From positions 1 through 59,448 of the forward strand of contig CAMBKF010000009.1 of the NCBI GenBank assembly GCA_945868085.1: a stretch of 59,448 bases of DNA, given 5' to 3'. Below, one piece after another: positions 32,648 to 41,448 of this stretch. A model generated the notes under the pieces. The model was not told the origin of the DNA. It did not search any database and saw only the letters and a program-made list of their open reading frames with translations. The DNA comes from an uncultured Oscillibacter sp. Its GTDB lineage: Bacteria > Bacillota > Clostridia > Oscillospirales > Oscillospiraceae. The translations under genes and the position numbers were made by a program. Position 1 is the first letter of the stretch, and the number at the start of each line of letters is the position of its first letter.

Positions 32648-34468
32648 TTACGCCTTTTCCGCCTGAAAAACGGCCTCAAACTCCTCTGCGGTCATGGTCT
32701 CATGCTCCAGCAGGAAGTTTGCCACGGTCTTCAGCTTCTCCTGCTCCCGCTTCAGGATGTCCGTGCAGCGGGCATAGGCGTCCGCCAGGATCTGCTGGAT
32801 CTCGTCGTCCATCTCGGCGGCGATCTTCTCGGAGTAGGGGCGGGTGTGGCCCATGCTCTTGCCGATGAACACCTCGTCGCTGCCGGCGTTGAAGGCCACA
32901 TGTCCCAGGCGCTTGGACATGCCATAGGTGCCCACCATCTTCCGGGCAATGGTGGTGGCCCGCTGCAGATCGTTGGAGGCGCCGGTGGAAATATCCCCCA
33001 GCATCAGCTCCTCGGCGGCCCGGCCGCCCAGCAGCGCTACGATCTCGTCCTCCATGTACCGCTTGGAGAGGTAGGACCGGTCCTCCTCCGGCAGGCTGAT
33101 GGTCATGCCGCCGGCCTGGCCCCGGGGTACGATGGTGATCTGATGCACCGGATCCTGGTCCGGCAGGTCATGCATCACCACGGCGTGGCCGGCCTCATGG
33201 AAGGCGGTGAGCTTGCGCTCCTGCTCGGGGATGACCCGGCTGTGCTTTTCCGGCCCGGCGATGACCTTGATGATGGATTCCTGAATGGTCTTCTGCCGGA
33301 TCACCGGCTCATTCCGCCGGCCCGACAGCAGCGCCGCCTCGTTGAGCAGGTTCTCCAGATCCGCGCCGGTGAAGCCCGCGGTGCCCCGGGCGATCTCCGC
33401 CAGGTCCACATCCTCCGCCAGAGGTTTGTTCCGGGCGTGGACCTTCAGGATCTCCTCCCGGCCCTTGATATCCGGCAGTCCCACATACACCTGCCGGTCA
33501 AACCGGCCGGGCCGCAGCAGCGCCGGGTCCAGGATGTCCACCCGGTTGGTGGCGGCCAGCACCACCACGCCGGAGTTGGCGGTAAACCCATCCATCTCCA
33601 CCAGGAGCTGGTTCAGGGTCTGTTCCCGCTCGTCGTGTCCGCCGCCCAGGCCGCTGCCGCGCTGGCGGCCCACGGCGTCGATCTCGTCGATGAATACAAT
33701 GGCGGGGGACTGCTTTTTTGCCTGGTCAAACAGGTCGCGGACGCGGCTGGCGCCCACGCCCACATACATCTCCACAAAGTCGGAGCCGGAGATGGACAAA
33801 AACGCCACGTCCGCCTCCCCGGCCACGGATTTGGCCAGCAGGGTCTTGCCGGTGCCCGGAGGGCCCACCAGCAGCACGCCCTTGGGGATGTGCGCGCCCA
33901 GCTGCAGATATTTATCCGGATCCCGCAGGAACTCCACGATCTCCTGCAGCTCCTCCTTTTCCTCGTCGGCCCCGGCCACCTGGTCAAAGGTCACCCGATC
34001 CTCGCCCCGGCCGGGCATCTGCACCCGGGCCTGGCCGAACTTGGCCATCTTGTCCTGGGCCGCGGCGCCGCCGCCGCTCATGCGGCCCATAAGCCGCACG
34101 ATCAGCAGAAAGCCCAGTATGCCCATCACATAGGGCAGCAGCGTTGTCACCCAGTTGGTGGCGTGAACGAAATCCTGCTTCTGCACGGTGCCGCTCTGCA
34201 CCTGCTGCTGGATCAGGCCGTCCATGTCGCTGTAAAAGGTCTCCACGCTGCCGATGGTGCAGGTGGCCAGGGTGCCGTCCTGCATCTTGGCCTTGAGCAC
34301 ATCGCCGGTGATGGTGAAGGACTGCACCTTCTCCTCCCGGAAATAGCTGCACATGTCGCTGTATGCGACGGTGCCGGAGCTGCTCATGCCCCGGGCCAGT
34401 ATAAACGCGCACACCACCAGCAGCAACAGCAGCAGGCTGCCGGGGCGAATCTTTCTTCTCTCAGTCAC
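32648..34468 (-). CDS. ftsH: ATP-dependent zinc metalloprotease FtsH
   Basis: FtsH is a membrane-bound AAA protease that degrades misfolded membrane and regulatory proteins. The 606-residue protein has two N-terminal membrane segments around a short extracytoplasmic domain (about residues 10-30 and 105-125), Walker A GPPGTGKT (about 200), Walker B VFIDEID (about 255) and the zinc motif HEAGH (about 420). The start is a GTG at 34468 ([10 protein letters not shown]) with AAGGAGA upstream. It follows lepB by 14 bases, at the end of the tilS-hpt-lepB-ftsH group. Confidence 0.96.
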   Translation of the reverse strand: MTERRKIRPGSLLLLLLVVCAFILARGMSSSGTVAYSDMCSYFREEKVQSFTITGDVLKAKMQDGTLATCTIGSVETFYSDMDGLIQQQVQSGTVQKQDFVHATNWVTTLLPYVMGILGFLLIVRLMGRMSGGGAAAQDKMAKFGQARVQMPGRGEDRVTFDQVAGADEEKEELQEIVEFLRDPDKYLQLGAHIPKGVLLVGPPGTGKTLLAKSVAGEADVAFLSISGSDFVEMYVGVGASRVRDLFDQAKKQSPAIVFIDEIDAVGRQRGSGLGGGHDEREQTLNQLLVEMDGFTANSGVVVLAATNRVDILDPALLRPGRFDRQVYVGLPDIKGREEILKVHARNKPLAEDVDLAEIARGTAGFTGADLENLLNEAALLSGRRNEPVIRQKTIQESIIKVIAGPEKHSRVIPEQERKLTAFHEAGHAVVMHDLPDQDPVHQITIVPRGQAGGMTISLPEEDRSYLSKRYMEDEIVALLGGRAAEELMLGDISTGASNDLQRATTIARKMVGTYGMSKRLGHVAFNAGSDEVFIGKSMGHTRPYSEKIAAEMDDEIQQILADAYARCTDILKREQEKLKTVANFLLEHETMTAEEFEAVFQAEKA

Positions 34469-34482
34469 AGACCCATCTCCTT

Positions 34483-35121
34483 TTAAGAAACCGCCCGAAT
34501 GCCCCGCCAGCTGTTCCCCTTCAGGAAGGATATGCACACCAGCACATGGGAGCGCACTTTATCCACCGGGATGTACGGGTTATCCCACAGGCGGGCGTCC
34601 TGTGAGTTGGTGCGGTTGTCGCCCAGGAAGAACAGGCACCCCTCCGGCACCACATATTCCTCCTGGTTGCCCGCGGCGGTGACGCCCTGCCGGGGCAGAT
34701 AGGATTCATCCAGCTTTTCGCCGTTGATATACACATAGCCGTTTTTGATGCTTACCGTGTCCCCGGGCAGGCCGATGACCCGCTTGACCAGGAGCTTGCC
34801 CAGCTCCTCGCTCCGGAAGGTCACCACGTCCCCCCGCTGGGGCGTGGGATCGGCGAACACATAGGGCATCTGCCACGACAGCAGCAGGGACCGGGTGGGC
34901 AGGGTATCCTCCATAGAGCCGCTGGGCACCCAGGCGATCTGAAAGATCACCTTGAACAGCACCAGCATCACCGCCACCGTGATGGGCGCGAAGCCATAAT
35001 CTCTCCACAGCCTGCGCGCCGCGCTCTCCTTCTGCAGGCGGCGGCCCGGATAGCGGAGGACGGAGCCTCCGTCCGGAAGCTGGGGATCTGCCGGCTGCCG
35101 TCCGTCCTTGTTCTCGTCCAT
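34483..35121 (-). CDS. lepB: Signal peptidase I
   Basis: The enzyme removes signal peptides from secreted proteins. The 212-residue protein has a cytoplasmic N-terminus, one membrane segment (about residues 40-60), the catalytic Ser in VPSGSMEDTL (about residue 67), the catalytic Lys in LVKRVIGLPGD (about 112) and the box E motif GDNRTNSQDAR (about 163). The ATG at 35121 has AAAGGAGG upstream; a GTG overlapping the hpt stop codon is less likely. It is inserted between hpt and ftsH, which are adjacent in Bacillus subtilis. Confidence 0.94.
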   Translation of the reverse strand: MDENKDGRQPADPQLPDGGSVLRYPGRRLQKESAARRLWRDYGFAPITVAVMLVLFKVIFQIAWVPSGSMEDTLPTRSLLLSWQMPYVFADPTPQRGDVVTFRSEELGKLLVKRVIGLPGDTVSIKNGYVYINGEKLDESYLPRQGVTAAGNQEEYVVPEGCLFFLGDNRTNSQDARLWDNPYIPVDKVRSHVLVCISFLKGNSWRGIRAVS

Positions 35122-35156
35122 GGGTTCCTCCTTTCCCGGTCTCTGTCCCCGCAGGC

Positions 35157-35711
35157 TCACTTGCTGTAGACCTCGGGCTTCAGCACGCCGATATAGGGCA
35201 TGTTCCGGTACTGCTGGCAGTAGTCCAGGCCGAAGCCCACCACGAACTCATCCGGCACCTCGAAGCCGGCCAGGTCGGGGGTAATGGGCTTTTCCCGGCG
35301 GGAGGGCTTATCCAGCAGAGTGACGATGGTGATGGACTTTGCGCCCTTGGCCTTCAGATAGCCCTCCAGGAAGTACAGGGTGTTGCCGGAGTCCAGAATA
35401 TCCTCCACCACGATGATGTCCCGGTCGGTGATGTCCCGCTGCAGGTCCCGGGTGATCTCCACCACGCCGGAGCTCTTGGTAGCGTTTTTGTAGGAGGACA
35501 CGCTGATGAACTCCACCTCGCTCTTGAGCTGGGTGGCCCGCACCAGGTCCGCCATGAACACGAAGCAGCCGTTGAGCACGCCCACAAACATGGGATCTCT
35601 GTCCTTGAACCGGTCGAACAGCTCGTCGCCCATCTCCTGGATGCGGCTGCGGATCTGCTCCTCGGACAGCAGCACCTTCAAAATGTCCTGATTCATGTTG
35701 CTTTTAGCCAT
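35157..35711 (-). CDS. hpt: Hypoxanthine phosphoribosyltransferase
   Basis: The enzyme salvages hypoxanthine and guanine to nucleotides using PRPP. The 184-residue protein has the PRPP-binding motif IIVVEDILDSGNTL (about residues 97-110) and the flexible-loop region VEFISVSSYKNATKSSGVVEI (about 68-88). It ends RNMPYIGVLKPEVYSK, as in the family. The ATG at 35711 has AGGAGG upstream and the gene overlaps tilS by eight bases. The tilS-hpt pairing is common in Firmicutes. Confidence 0.96.
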   Translation of the reverse strand: MAKSNMNQDILKVLLSEEQIRSRIQEMGDELFDRFKDRDPMFVGVLNGCFVFMADLVRATQLKSEVEFISVSSYKNATKSSGVVEITRDLQRDITDRDIIVVEDILDSGNTLYFLEGYLKAKGAKSITIVTLLDKPSRREKPITPDLAGFEVPDEFVVGFGLDYCQQYRNMPYIGVLKPEVYSK

Positions 35712-37062
35712 TGCTATATCCTCCTGCAATTTCTCTGTTGATCTGAATGATTATCATCTCGCCGTCGGTTTCCCGGGGCCGAAATTCCTTGTCCACGCCC
35801 AGCGGCCATACCGCCGCCAGGCTCTCGCCCGCGTAAAAGGCAGGCAGCGCATCCCGCGCTCCGGGGTCTATCCCTCTGTCCGCGCACAGCCGCTTCACGC
35901 TGCGCCGGCCCCGGCCGCCCGGGAGCCTCAGCCCGTCTCCGGCCCGGCACGCCCGGACCGAGAGCGGACACTCCATTATATCACGCCCCAGGGCCATCTC
36001 ATTCGCCCCGGGCAAATAGTCCCGGTTTTCCAGCCGGCAGGTAATGATAAATTCTCCCCACCGGTTCGCCCCCAGGGCCAGTACCGCCCCCGCGGGCGCC
36101 TTTTTCACCGTCTCCAGGGCAAATTTCCCGCCCCGGCACACGGCCACCAGGCCGCCGGGCAGGGAGATGCTCCCGCCGCAGCTGCAGAGCAGCTCCTCCA
36201 TGGCTTCGTAGTGTGCCGCACCGAAATCCTTACGGCCCGCCCGGGTGCGCTCCGTCAGCGCCCGCAGGACCCGCAGCCGCAGAGCATAGGGCAGCCGCAG
36301 CAGGTCCGCCCGGTCCATCTCCGTCCCTTTCGGGGGCAGGACCGCGTCCACCTGCGCCTGCCAGTATTCCTCCTCCCGCCGCAGGATCTCCGCCGTGCGG
36401 CAGATGCTCCCCTCCGCGCCGGGGTACAGCTCCTTCAGCAGCGGCATGATGTCCAGCCTTAGCCGGTTCCGGGTCATGCTGGTGTCGCCGTTGGTCTCGT
36501 CCTCTATATGGCCGATGCCGTTTTGCTTTAGATATTCCTCAATTTCCTGCCGGGAGGTCTCCAGCAGGGGCCGGATGATGTTCCCCCGCACCGGCGGGAT
36601 GCCCGCCAGGCCCTGGGGGCCCGTGCCCCGCAGCAGGTTCAGCAGCACCGTCTCCGCCTGGTCGGCGGCGTGGTGGGCCGTGGCAATACGGTCTGACTGG
36701 GTCAGCTCCGCCGCCCGGCGGAAGGTCTCATACCGCAGCCGCCGCCCGGCCTCCTCGATGCCAACGCCCCACTCCTTTGCCTTCTCCGGCACGCTGACCC
36801 GCTCCGTCACGCAGGGGATGCGCCGCTCCCGGCAGAAATTCTGCACAAACAGTTCATCCCGCCGGGCCGTGTCTCGCTGGCCGTGGTTCATGTGTACCGC
36901 CGCCACGGTGAAATCCTCTCTCTGGCCCAGCCGCCACAGGTAGTGCAGCAGGCACATGGAGTCCCGCCCGCCGCTGACGGCGCACAGGATGCGCCCGCCC
37001 GGCTGCGGCAGCATATCCCACCGCCGCATAAACGGCAGCAGATCCAGCTCTTTATTCCTCAT
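35704..37062 (-). CDS. tilS: tRNA(Ile)-lysidine synthase
   Basis: TilS modifies the wobble C34 of tRNA-Ile2 to lysidine so that it reads AUA codons. The 452-residue protein begins MRNKELDLLPFMRRWDM and has the PP-loop SGGRDS (LCAVSGGRDSMCLLHYL, about residues 28-44), then AAVHMNHGQRDTARRDE and HHAADQAETVLLNLLRGTG (about 115-133), with the C-terminal TilS domain after about 360. Its ATG overlaps the last codons of dnaB by 11 bases. No clear Shine-Dalgarno site is seen, so coupling to dnaB is likely. Confidence 0.95.
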   Translation of the reverse strand: MRNKELDLLPFMRRWDMLPQPGGRILCAVSGGRDSMCLLHYLWRLGQREDFTVAAVHMNHGQRDTARRDELFVQNFCRERRIPCVTERVSVPEKAKEWGVGIEEAGRRLRYETFRRAAELTQSDRIATAHHAADQAETVLLNLLRGTGPQGLAGIPPVRGNIIRPLLETSRQEIEEYLKQNGIGHIEDETNGDTSMTRNRLRLDIMPLLKELYPGAEGSICRTAEILRREEEYWQAQVDAVLPPKGTEMDRADLLRLPYALRLRVLRALTERTRAGRKDFGAAHYEAMEELLCSCGGSISLPGGLVAVCRGGKFALETVKKAPAGAVLALGANRWGEFIITCRLENRDYLPGANEMALGRDIMECPLSVRACRAGDGLRLPGGRGRRSVKRLCADRGIDPGARDALPAFYAGESLAAVWPLGVDKEFRPRETDGEMIIIQINREIAGGYSNG

Positions 37063-38392
37063 AGCGGTTTTCCAGAGTGCTGAAGGCGGTGTAATCCGGC
37101 ATCCAGCGCAGCTCCACCTTGCCGGTCTCGCCGTGGCGGTTCTTGGCCACGATGCACTCGGCGATGTTCCGCTTTTCGGAGTCCTCATTATAATAGTCGT
37201 CCCGGTACAGGAACATGACGATGTCCGCATCCTGCTCGATGGCGCCGGACTCACGCAGGTCCGACAGCATGGGCCGCTTGTCCTCGCGCTTTTCGTTGGC
37301 GCGGGACAGCTGGGACAGGCACAGCACCGGCACCTGCAATTCTTTCGCCATGATTTTCAGCATCCGGGAAATATCCGCCACCGCCTGCTGGCGGTTCTCA
37401 CCGCTGTAGCCCTTGCCCCCGGCGGAGGTCATCAGCTGCAGATAGTCGATGACCACCAGGCCCAGATTTTCCAGGCGACGGCACTTGGCGTTCATGTCCG
37501 CCACGGTGAGCAGGGGATTGTCGTCGATGCGGATGTTGGTCTGGTTGAGCACGGAGGCCGCCTGGGCGATCTTCTCCCAGTCGCTCTCCCGGAGGTTGCC
37601 GGTAGAAAGGCGGGTATTTTCGATGAGCCCCTCGTTGGCCAAAAGCCTTGTCACCAGCTGCTCCTTGGACATTTCCAGGGAGAAGATGGCCACGGTCTTG
37701 CCGGAGGACTTGGCCGCCGACAGGGCCACGTTCAGGGCCATACTGGTCTTGCCCATGCCGGGCCGGGCCGCCAACAGCAGCAGGTCCGACTTGTTCAGGC
37801 CGTTGATCTTCCGGTCCACCGCGGACAGGCCCGTGGACAGGCCCGGCGGCTCGCTGCCGGCGGTGAGCTTGGCCAGCTGCTCCATAACGTCGTTGAGCAC
37901 GGCGCCCACGGTAGCCATTTCCTGGCTGCCCCGGCCCTGGCGGATGGCGTAGATCTTCTGTTCCGCCGCCGTGAGCAGGTCGCCGGCGGTGCCCACGCCC
38001 TCCTGCACCATGGCGCTGATGTCCCCCGCCGCCTTGGCCATGGCCCGCAGCAGGGCCTTGTCCCGGATGATGTCCGCGTACTCCATCACGTTGGCGGAGG
38101 TAGGCGTCACCTCCATGAGCTGGAGGAGATAGGCCCGGGTATCGTCCCGGTATACGCCGTTTTTCTCCATTTCCCGGGCCACGGTCACGCCGTCAATGGG
38201 CCGGGAATAGATGAACATGGAGTAAATGGTCTCGAAGATCTCCCGATTCTGCTGCAGGTAAAAATCCTGGGGCTGGAGCTTATCCATCACGTCCTTGATG
38301 CAGTCCGCGTCAATGAGCATGGACCCCAGCACCGCCTGCTCCGCCTCCGGAGAGTGGGGCATGGCCCGGCTCAGCAGCTCATCCATAGGCAT
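37052..38392 (-). CDS. dnaB: Replicative DNA helicase
   Basis: This is the hexameric replicative helicase (DnaB/DnaC). The 446-residue protein has the N-terminal helicase domain (AEQAVLGSMLIDADCIKDVM), RecA-like ATPase with Walker A AARPGMGKTSMALN (about residues 205-218), ETFSLEMS-type FSLEMSKEQL (about 235) and the C-terminal RESGAIEQDADIVMFLYRDDY (about 375-395). Length is typical. It lies between rplI and tilS, 33 bases after rplI, in the conserved gdpP-rplI-dnaB order. Confidence 0.97.
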   Translation of the reverse strand: MPMDELLSRAMPHSPEAEQAVLGSMLIDADCIKDVMDKLQPQDFYLQQNREIFETIYSMFIYSRPIDGVTVAREMEKNGVYRDDTRAYLLQLMEVTPTSANVMEYADIIRDKALLRAMAKAAGDISAMVQEGVGTAGDLLTAAEQKIYAIRQGRGSQEMATVGAVLNDVMEQLAKLTAGSEPPGLSTGLSAVDRKINGLNKSDLLLLAARPGMGKTSMALNVALSAAKSSGKTVAIFSLEMSKEQLVTRLLANEGLIENTRLSTGNLRESDWEKIAQAASVLNQTNIRIDDNPLLTVADMNAKCRRLENLGLVVIDYLQLMTSAGGKGYSGENRQQAVADISRMLKIMAKELQVPVLCLSQLSRANEKREDKRPMLSDLRESGAIEQDADIVMFLYRDDYYNEDSEKRNIAECIVAKNRHGETGKVELRWMPDYTAFSTLENRYEE

Positions 38393-38425
38393 GGGGGAAA
38401 CCTCCTTTCCGTTTGATCCGTTCTC

Positions 38426-38875
38426 TTACTTTTCCTCCGTCACGATGACGTACACCGTGCCGCTGATCTCAAAGCCCAGCTTGGCCTTCACCTGGTAGCT
38501 GCCGAAGCTCTTGATGGGCTCGTCCAGCACCAGCTTCTTGCTGTCGATGTCCACGCCGTGCTGCTCTTTCAGAGCAGCGGCGATCTCCCGGCCGGTCACA
38601 GCGCCGAAGAGCTTGCCGCCCTCGCCGCCCTTGCTCGGCACCTTCACCTGCAAGCCCTTGAGCTTCTCGGCGATCTCCGTGGCGGCGGCCTTGGCCTCTG
38701 CGTCGGCCTTGGCCTTGGCCTTCTCCTGCAGGCGCATGGTGTTCATGGCGTCCGCCGTGGCCAGCACGGCCAGTCCTTTGGGCAGCAGGAAGTTCCGCGC
38801 ATAGCCCTCGGCCACCTCGATCATCTGTCCTTTTTTGCCCTTGCCTCTCACATCGGCTTTCAGAATAACTTTCAT
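38426..38875 (-). CDS. rplI: 50S ribosomal protein L9
   Basis: L9 has two globular domains joined by a long helix and helps maintain reading frame. The 149-residue protein begins [20 protein letters not shown] and shows the signature [16 protein letters not shown]. An Ala/Lys-rich connecting helix (about residues 45-75) leads to the C-terminal domain with [16 protein letters not shown]. Its ATG overlaps the gdpP stop codon by four bases. Confidence 0.97.
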   Translation of the reverse strand: MKVILKADVRGKGKKGQMIEVAEGYARNFLLPKGLAVLATADAMNTMRLQEKAKAKADAEAKAAATEIAEKLKGLQVKVPSKGGEGGKLFGAVTGREIAAALKEQHGVDIDSKKLVLDEPIKSFGSYQVKAKLGFEISGTVYVIVTEEK

Positions 38876-40881
38876 TTATTGGTTCCTCCTTGGTTGGGTT
38901 TTTCGTAGTATTTTTCAATGGCATCCCGGAGCTTTTGGCGCACCTGATCCACCGTCACGCCGGGCAGCTGTCCGCCGGCGCTGGTGGAGTTGCCGCCGCC
39001 GCCCAGAGCCTCCACAATGACCTGCACATTCACCTCGCCCAGGGACCGGGCGGAGATATACACGCCGTCATCCTTGGGATAGAACACAAAGGATGCCTGC
39101 ACGCCGCTGAGGGTCAGCAGCTCGTCGGCAGCCTTGGCGGCCGTCACCCGCTCGCAGGGCTCGTCAATAGCGGCAATGGCCAGATCCTCCCGATACAGCT
39201 CCGCCCGCCGTATGATGGCGTAGCGGTCGATCATGGACTCCAGGTCGCTCTGGAACATCCGCTGCACATCCTGGGTGTCGGCCCCGGCCCGGCGCAGATA
39301 CGCCGCCGCCTCAAAGGTGCGGCCCCCGGTGCGGTTGGTAAAGTTCTTGGTGTCCAGCACGATGCCCGCCAGCAGGGCCTCCGCCTCGGTCTTCAGCAGG
39401 TCCCCGGTCTCCAGCAGATACCCCAGCAGCTCCGTCACCAGCTCGCTGGCGGAGGAGGCGTAGGGCTCGTGGTAGTTCAGTGCCATTTTCTCAATGTAGC
39501 TGCTGCCCCGGCGGTGGTGGTCGATAACGGCCACCCGGTTGCAGCTCTCCAGCAGCGGCTCGGATTCCACGCTCTCCGGCCGGTTGGTGTCCACCACCAC
39601 CAGGAGCGTGTCCGGCTGCACCCGCAAAAAGGCGTCCCCGCCGCCGATAAACACATCCTTGTATTCCGGCAGCGCCCGGAGCTTTCGCAGCATGGGCCCC
39701 ACGGAGTTGTTTTCCATGTCCAGCACGATCCGGGCGTGCTTGCCCCGCTTGCGGGCGATGGCGCATATGCCCGCCGCGGCGCCCAGGGTATCCATATCGG
39801 CGTACTTATGGCCCATGACATACACATGCTCCGTGTCGTCCATCAGGTCGCCCAGGGCGTTGGCCATGACCCGGGATTTCACCTTGGTGCGTTTTTCCGT
39901 GGTCTTGGCCCGGCCGCCGTAGAATTCGAAGTTCATCCGGTCCTTCACCACAGCCTGGTCGCCGCCCCGGCTCAGGGCCATCTCCAGGGCAAGGCCGGCG
40001 TTTTTATACAGGGCCTCGAACCCCGCTGCCTCCCGGCCCACGCCGATGGAGAGCGTGGCGCACACGCCCTCCCCCGCCTGCACCGTGCGCACATCGTCCA
40101 GGATGGAAAAGCGCCCGGCGGCGAATTTTTCGTATCGTGCCTCGTCCAGGACCATCAGATAGCGGTCCCGGTCGGATTTCATCAGCAGCGCGCCGCTCTC
40201 GCCCCGCCACTGGTCCATTTTCTCCTCCACGGCCGCCCGCACGGCGGAGCGTTTCCCCTCCGGGCAGGCGCTCATGAGGTCCTCGTAGTTGTCGATCATG
40301 ATGATGGCCACCACAGGCCGTGTCTCGGCCAGGGTCGTGCGCATGTGCTCCAGGTCCGTCACGTCCATCCAGTAGGTGGTGGCCAGCACGCCCAAATGGC
40401 CCTTTTCCTCAGGCCGGGACAGGCAGCCGAACACCCGGTAGCACCGTCCGTTCCAGGTGAACAGCCCCGGGTACTCCGGCTTTCCCTCCAGGATCCAGTG
40501 GGTCTCGAAGCCCTCCACCACGTCCCGCACCCGGGACTCGAAAATGTCCTTGCCCACCCCCGGCAGGTCCGTGAACAGGTCATTGGCCCAAAGCACATCG
40601 TCGCTCTCGGGGTTAAAGACCATCATGGGCATGGGGGCAAAGAGCATGTTGCTGTTTTTGGCGGTGTCGGCCCCGCCGGCGATGCGCTCCACATACTGGT
40701 GCAGCTGCTGCTGCACCACCTTGCCGCGCCGGCGGCTGATGTACCACACCAGCAGGGCGGCAGCCCCTTCGACGATGGCCAGGGGGAGGGATACCTTCGC
40801 CGTCACCCCCGCAAACAGGAGCAGCAGCAGGATATACGCCAGCGTATTGGTGCGCACAAGCTTTCGGATCCTCTCGTTCAT
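38872..40881 (-). CDS. gdpP: GdpP-type cyclic-di-AMP phosphodiesterase
   Basis: GdpP hydrolyses c-di-AMP, a messenger that controls potassium and osmotic balance. The 669-residue protein has two N-terminal membrane segments (about residues 12-50), a PAS-like domain (about 80-180), a degenerate GGDEF domain (about 190-320), then the DHH domain with [13 protein letters not shown] (about 355-367), VVVDTN and VIDHHRRG (about 445), and a DHHA1 domain ending [13 protein letters not shown]. Asp and His metal ligands are intact. It heads gdpP-rplI-dnaB. Confidence 0.94.
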   Translation of the reverse strand: MNERIRKLVRTNTLAYILLLLLFAGVTAKVSLPLAIVEGAAALLVWYISRRRGKVVQQQLHQYVERIAGGADTAKNSNMLFAPMPMMVFNPESDDVLWANDLFTDLPGVGKDIFESRVRDVVEGFETHWILEGKPEYPGLFTWNGRCYRVFGCLSRPEEKGHLGVLATTYWMDVTDLEHMRTTLAETRPVVAIIMIDNYEDLMSACPEGKRSAVRAAVEEKMDQWRGESGALLMKSDRDRYLMVLDEARYEKFAAGRFSILDDVRTVQAGEGVCATLSIGVGREAAGFEALYKNAGLALEMALSRGGDQAVVKDRMNFEFYGGRAKTTEKRTKVKSRVMANALGDLMDDTEHVYVMGHKYADMDTLGAAAGICAIARKRGKHARIVLDMENNSVGPMLRKLRALPEYKDVFIGGGDAFLRVQPDTLLVVVDTNRPESVESEPLLESCNRVAVIDHHRRGSSYIEKMALNYHEPYASSASELVTELLGYLLETGDLLKTEAEALLAGIVLDTKNFTNRTGGRTFEAAAYLRRAGADTQDVQRMFQSDLESMIDRYAIIRRAELYREDLAIAAIDEPCERVTAAKAADELLTLSGVQASFVFYPKDDGVYISARSLGEVNVQVIVEALGGGGNSTSAGGQLPGVTVDQVRQKLRDAIEKYYEKPNQGGTNK

Positions 40882-40933
40882 GGTCTGCCCTCCCTTGTCA
40901 TATGCAGATAGTGACCCAGTTTGCTGATTTTAC

Positions 40934-40962
40934 ATTATACCATATTCGCCCGGGGGGTACAA
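40934..40962 (-). promoter_or_regulatory. Sigma-A promoter of the gdpP operon
   Basis: TTGTAC (40957-40962) and a perfect TATAAT (40934-40939) are 17 bases apart on the minus strand. Confidence 0.7.
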
Positions 40963-41052
40963 GCGTTTCTTTGTCTCCATGGGTCACTTTTTTCCGCTCT
41001 GTCGAAGGGGGCGAAAACCCGGCGCACGGTTGGGGGTGTACAAGTGGTAATA

Positions 41053-41065
41053 AATGTGCTATACT
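41053..41065 (+). promoter_or_regulatory. Extended -10 promoter of rnjA
   Basis: TATACT (41060-41065) is directly preceded by TGC, an extended -10 motif. The -35 region (about 41037-41042, TGTACA) is poor. It would give a leader of about 375 bases. Confidence 0.4.
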
Positions 41066-41100
41066 ATGAAATGATCGGAGGGAAATCTTCCCTCCATCCT

Positions 41101-41142
41101 GCCATTGCGAGACCAGTGCGCACACTGGTCGTGGCAATCCGT
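41101..41142. repeat. CATTGCGA-family palindromic repeat, short copy
   Basis: CCATTGCGA, a perfect GACCAGTG/CACTGGTC palindrome around CGCA (41111-41130), and GTGGCAATCCG make up the element. It is the left half of the element at 6059. Confidence 0.75.
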
Positions 41143-41188
41143 AACCCCGCCCTGCAAAGTCTTTTTAGGGCTCAATTTAAAAAACTCC

Positions 41189-41218
41189 GGCAGAAAATTC
41201 CGCAGGAATTTTCGCCAG
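41189..41218. repeat. AATTCC-GGAATT palindromic repeat, copy 2
   Basis: The 30-base unit has GAAAATTCC-GCA-GGAATTTTC at its core, flanked by GGCA and GCCAG. It nearly matches the copy at 47315 and more loosely the one at 6161. Confidence 0.75.
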
Positions 41219-41448
41219 TCCAGCATCATGTGTATCTTTTCGCGGGCGATGTGGACGCCGCGATGCGATAAACGGGGCTTATCCCCCGAAAAAATTCAAA
41301 TACGGTCACGGCCGGGCGGACCTCCGCCGCCGCGCAGGGCGATGCAGGGCCCGGCGCAGGCGGAGCGCCTTTTGTTTTCCTGCGCATTTTTGCGCCCCTT
41401 CTCCGCCCGCCGCGGCCCCGGATTAAAAAAGGAGAATCAATAACTTTT

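Larger units (their letters stand above)
41066..41448 (+). promoter_or_regulatory. Long structured leader of rnjA with possible attenuator
   Basis: The 380 bases before RNase J hold no gene. They contain an 8-bp hairpin (41077-41084 with 41088-41095), two dispersed repeats (41101-41142 and 41189-41218) and a GC-rich hairpin whose arm GGCGC (41353-41357) pairs with GCGCC (41365-41369), followed by TTTTGTTTT. An alternative, longer stem uses CTCCGCC (about 41323-41330) with GGCGGAG. The U-rich end makes a premature terminator plausible, and RNase genes are often autoregulated. The function is inferred. Confidence 0.4.

Noticed and set aside
32549..32660. Small plus-strand frame starting MVGDTLLGFPSH after the hairpin cluster
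   Set aside because: No ribosome binding site precedes it, it runs into the antisense of ftsH, and it has no recognisable feature.
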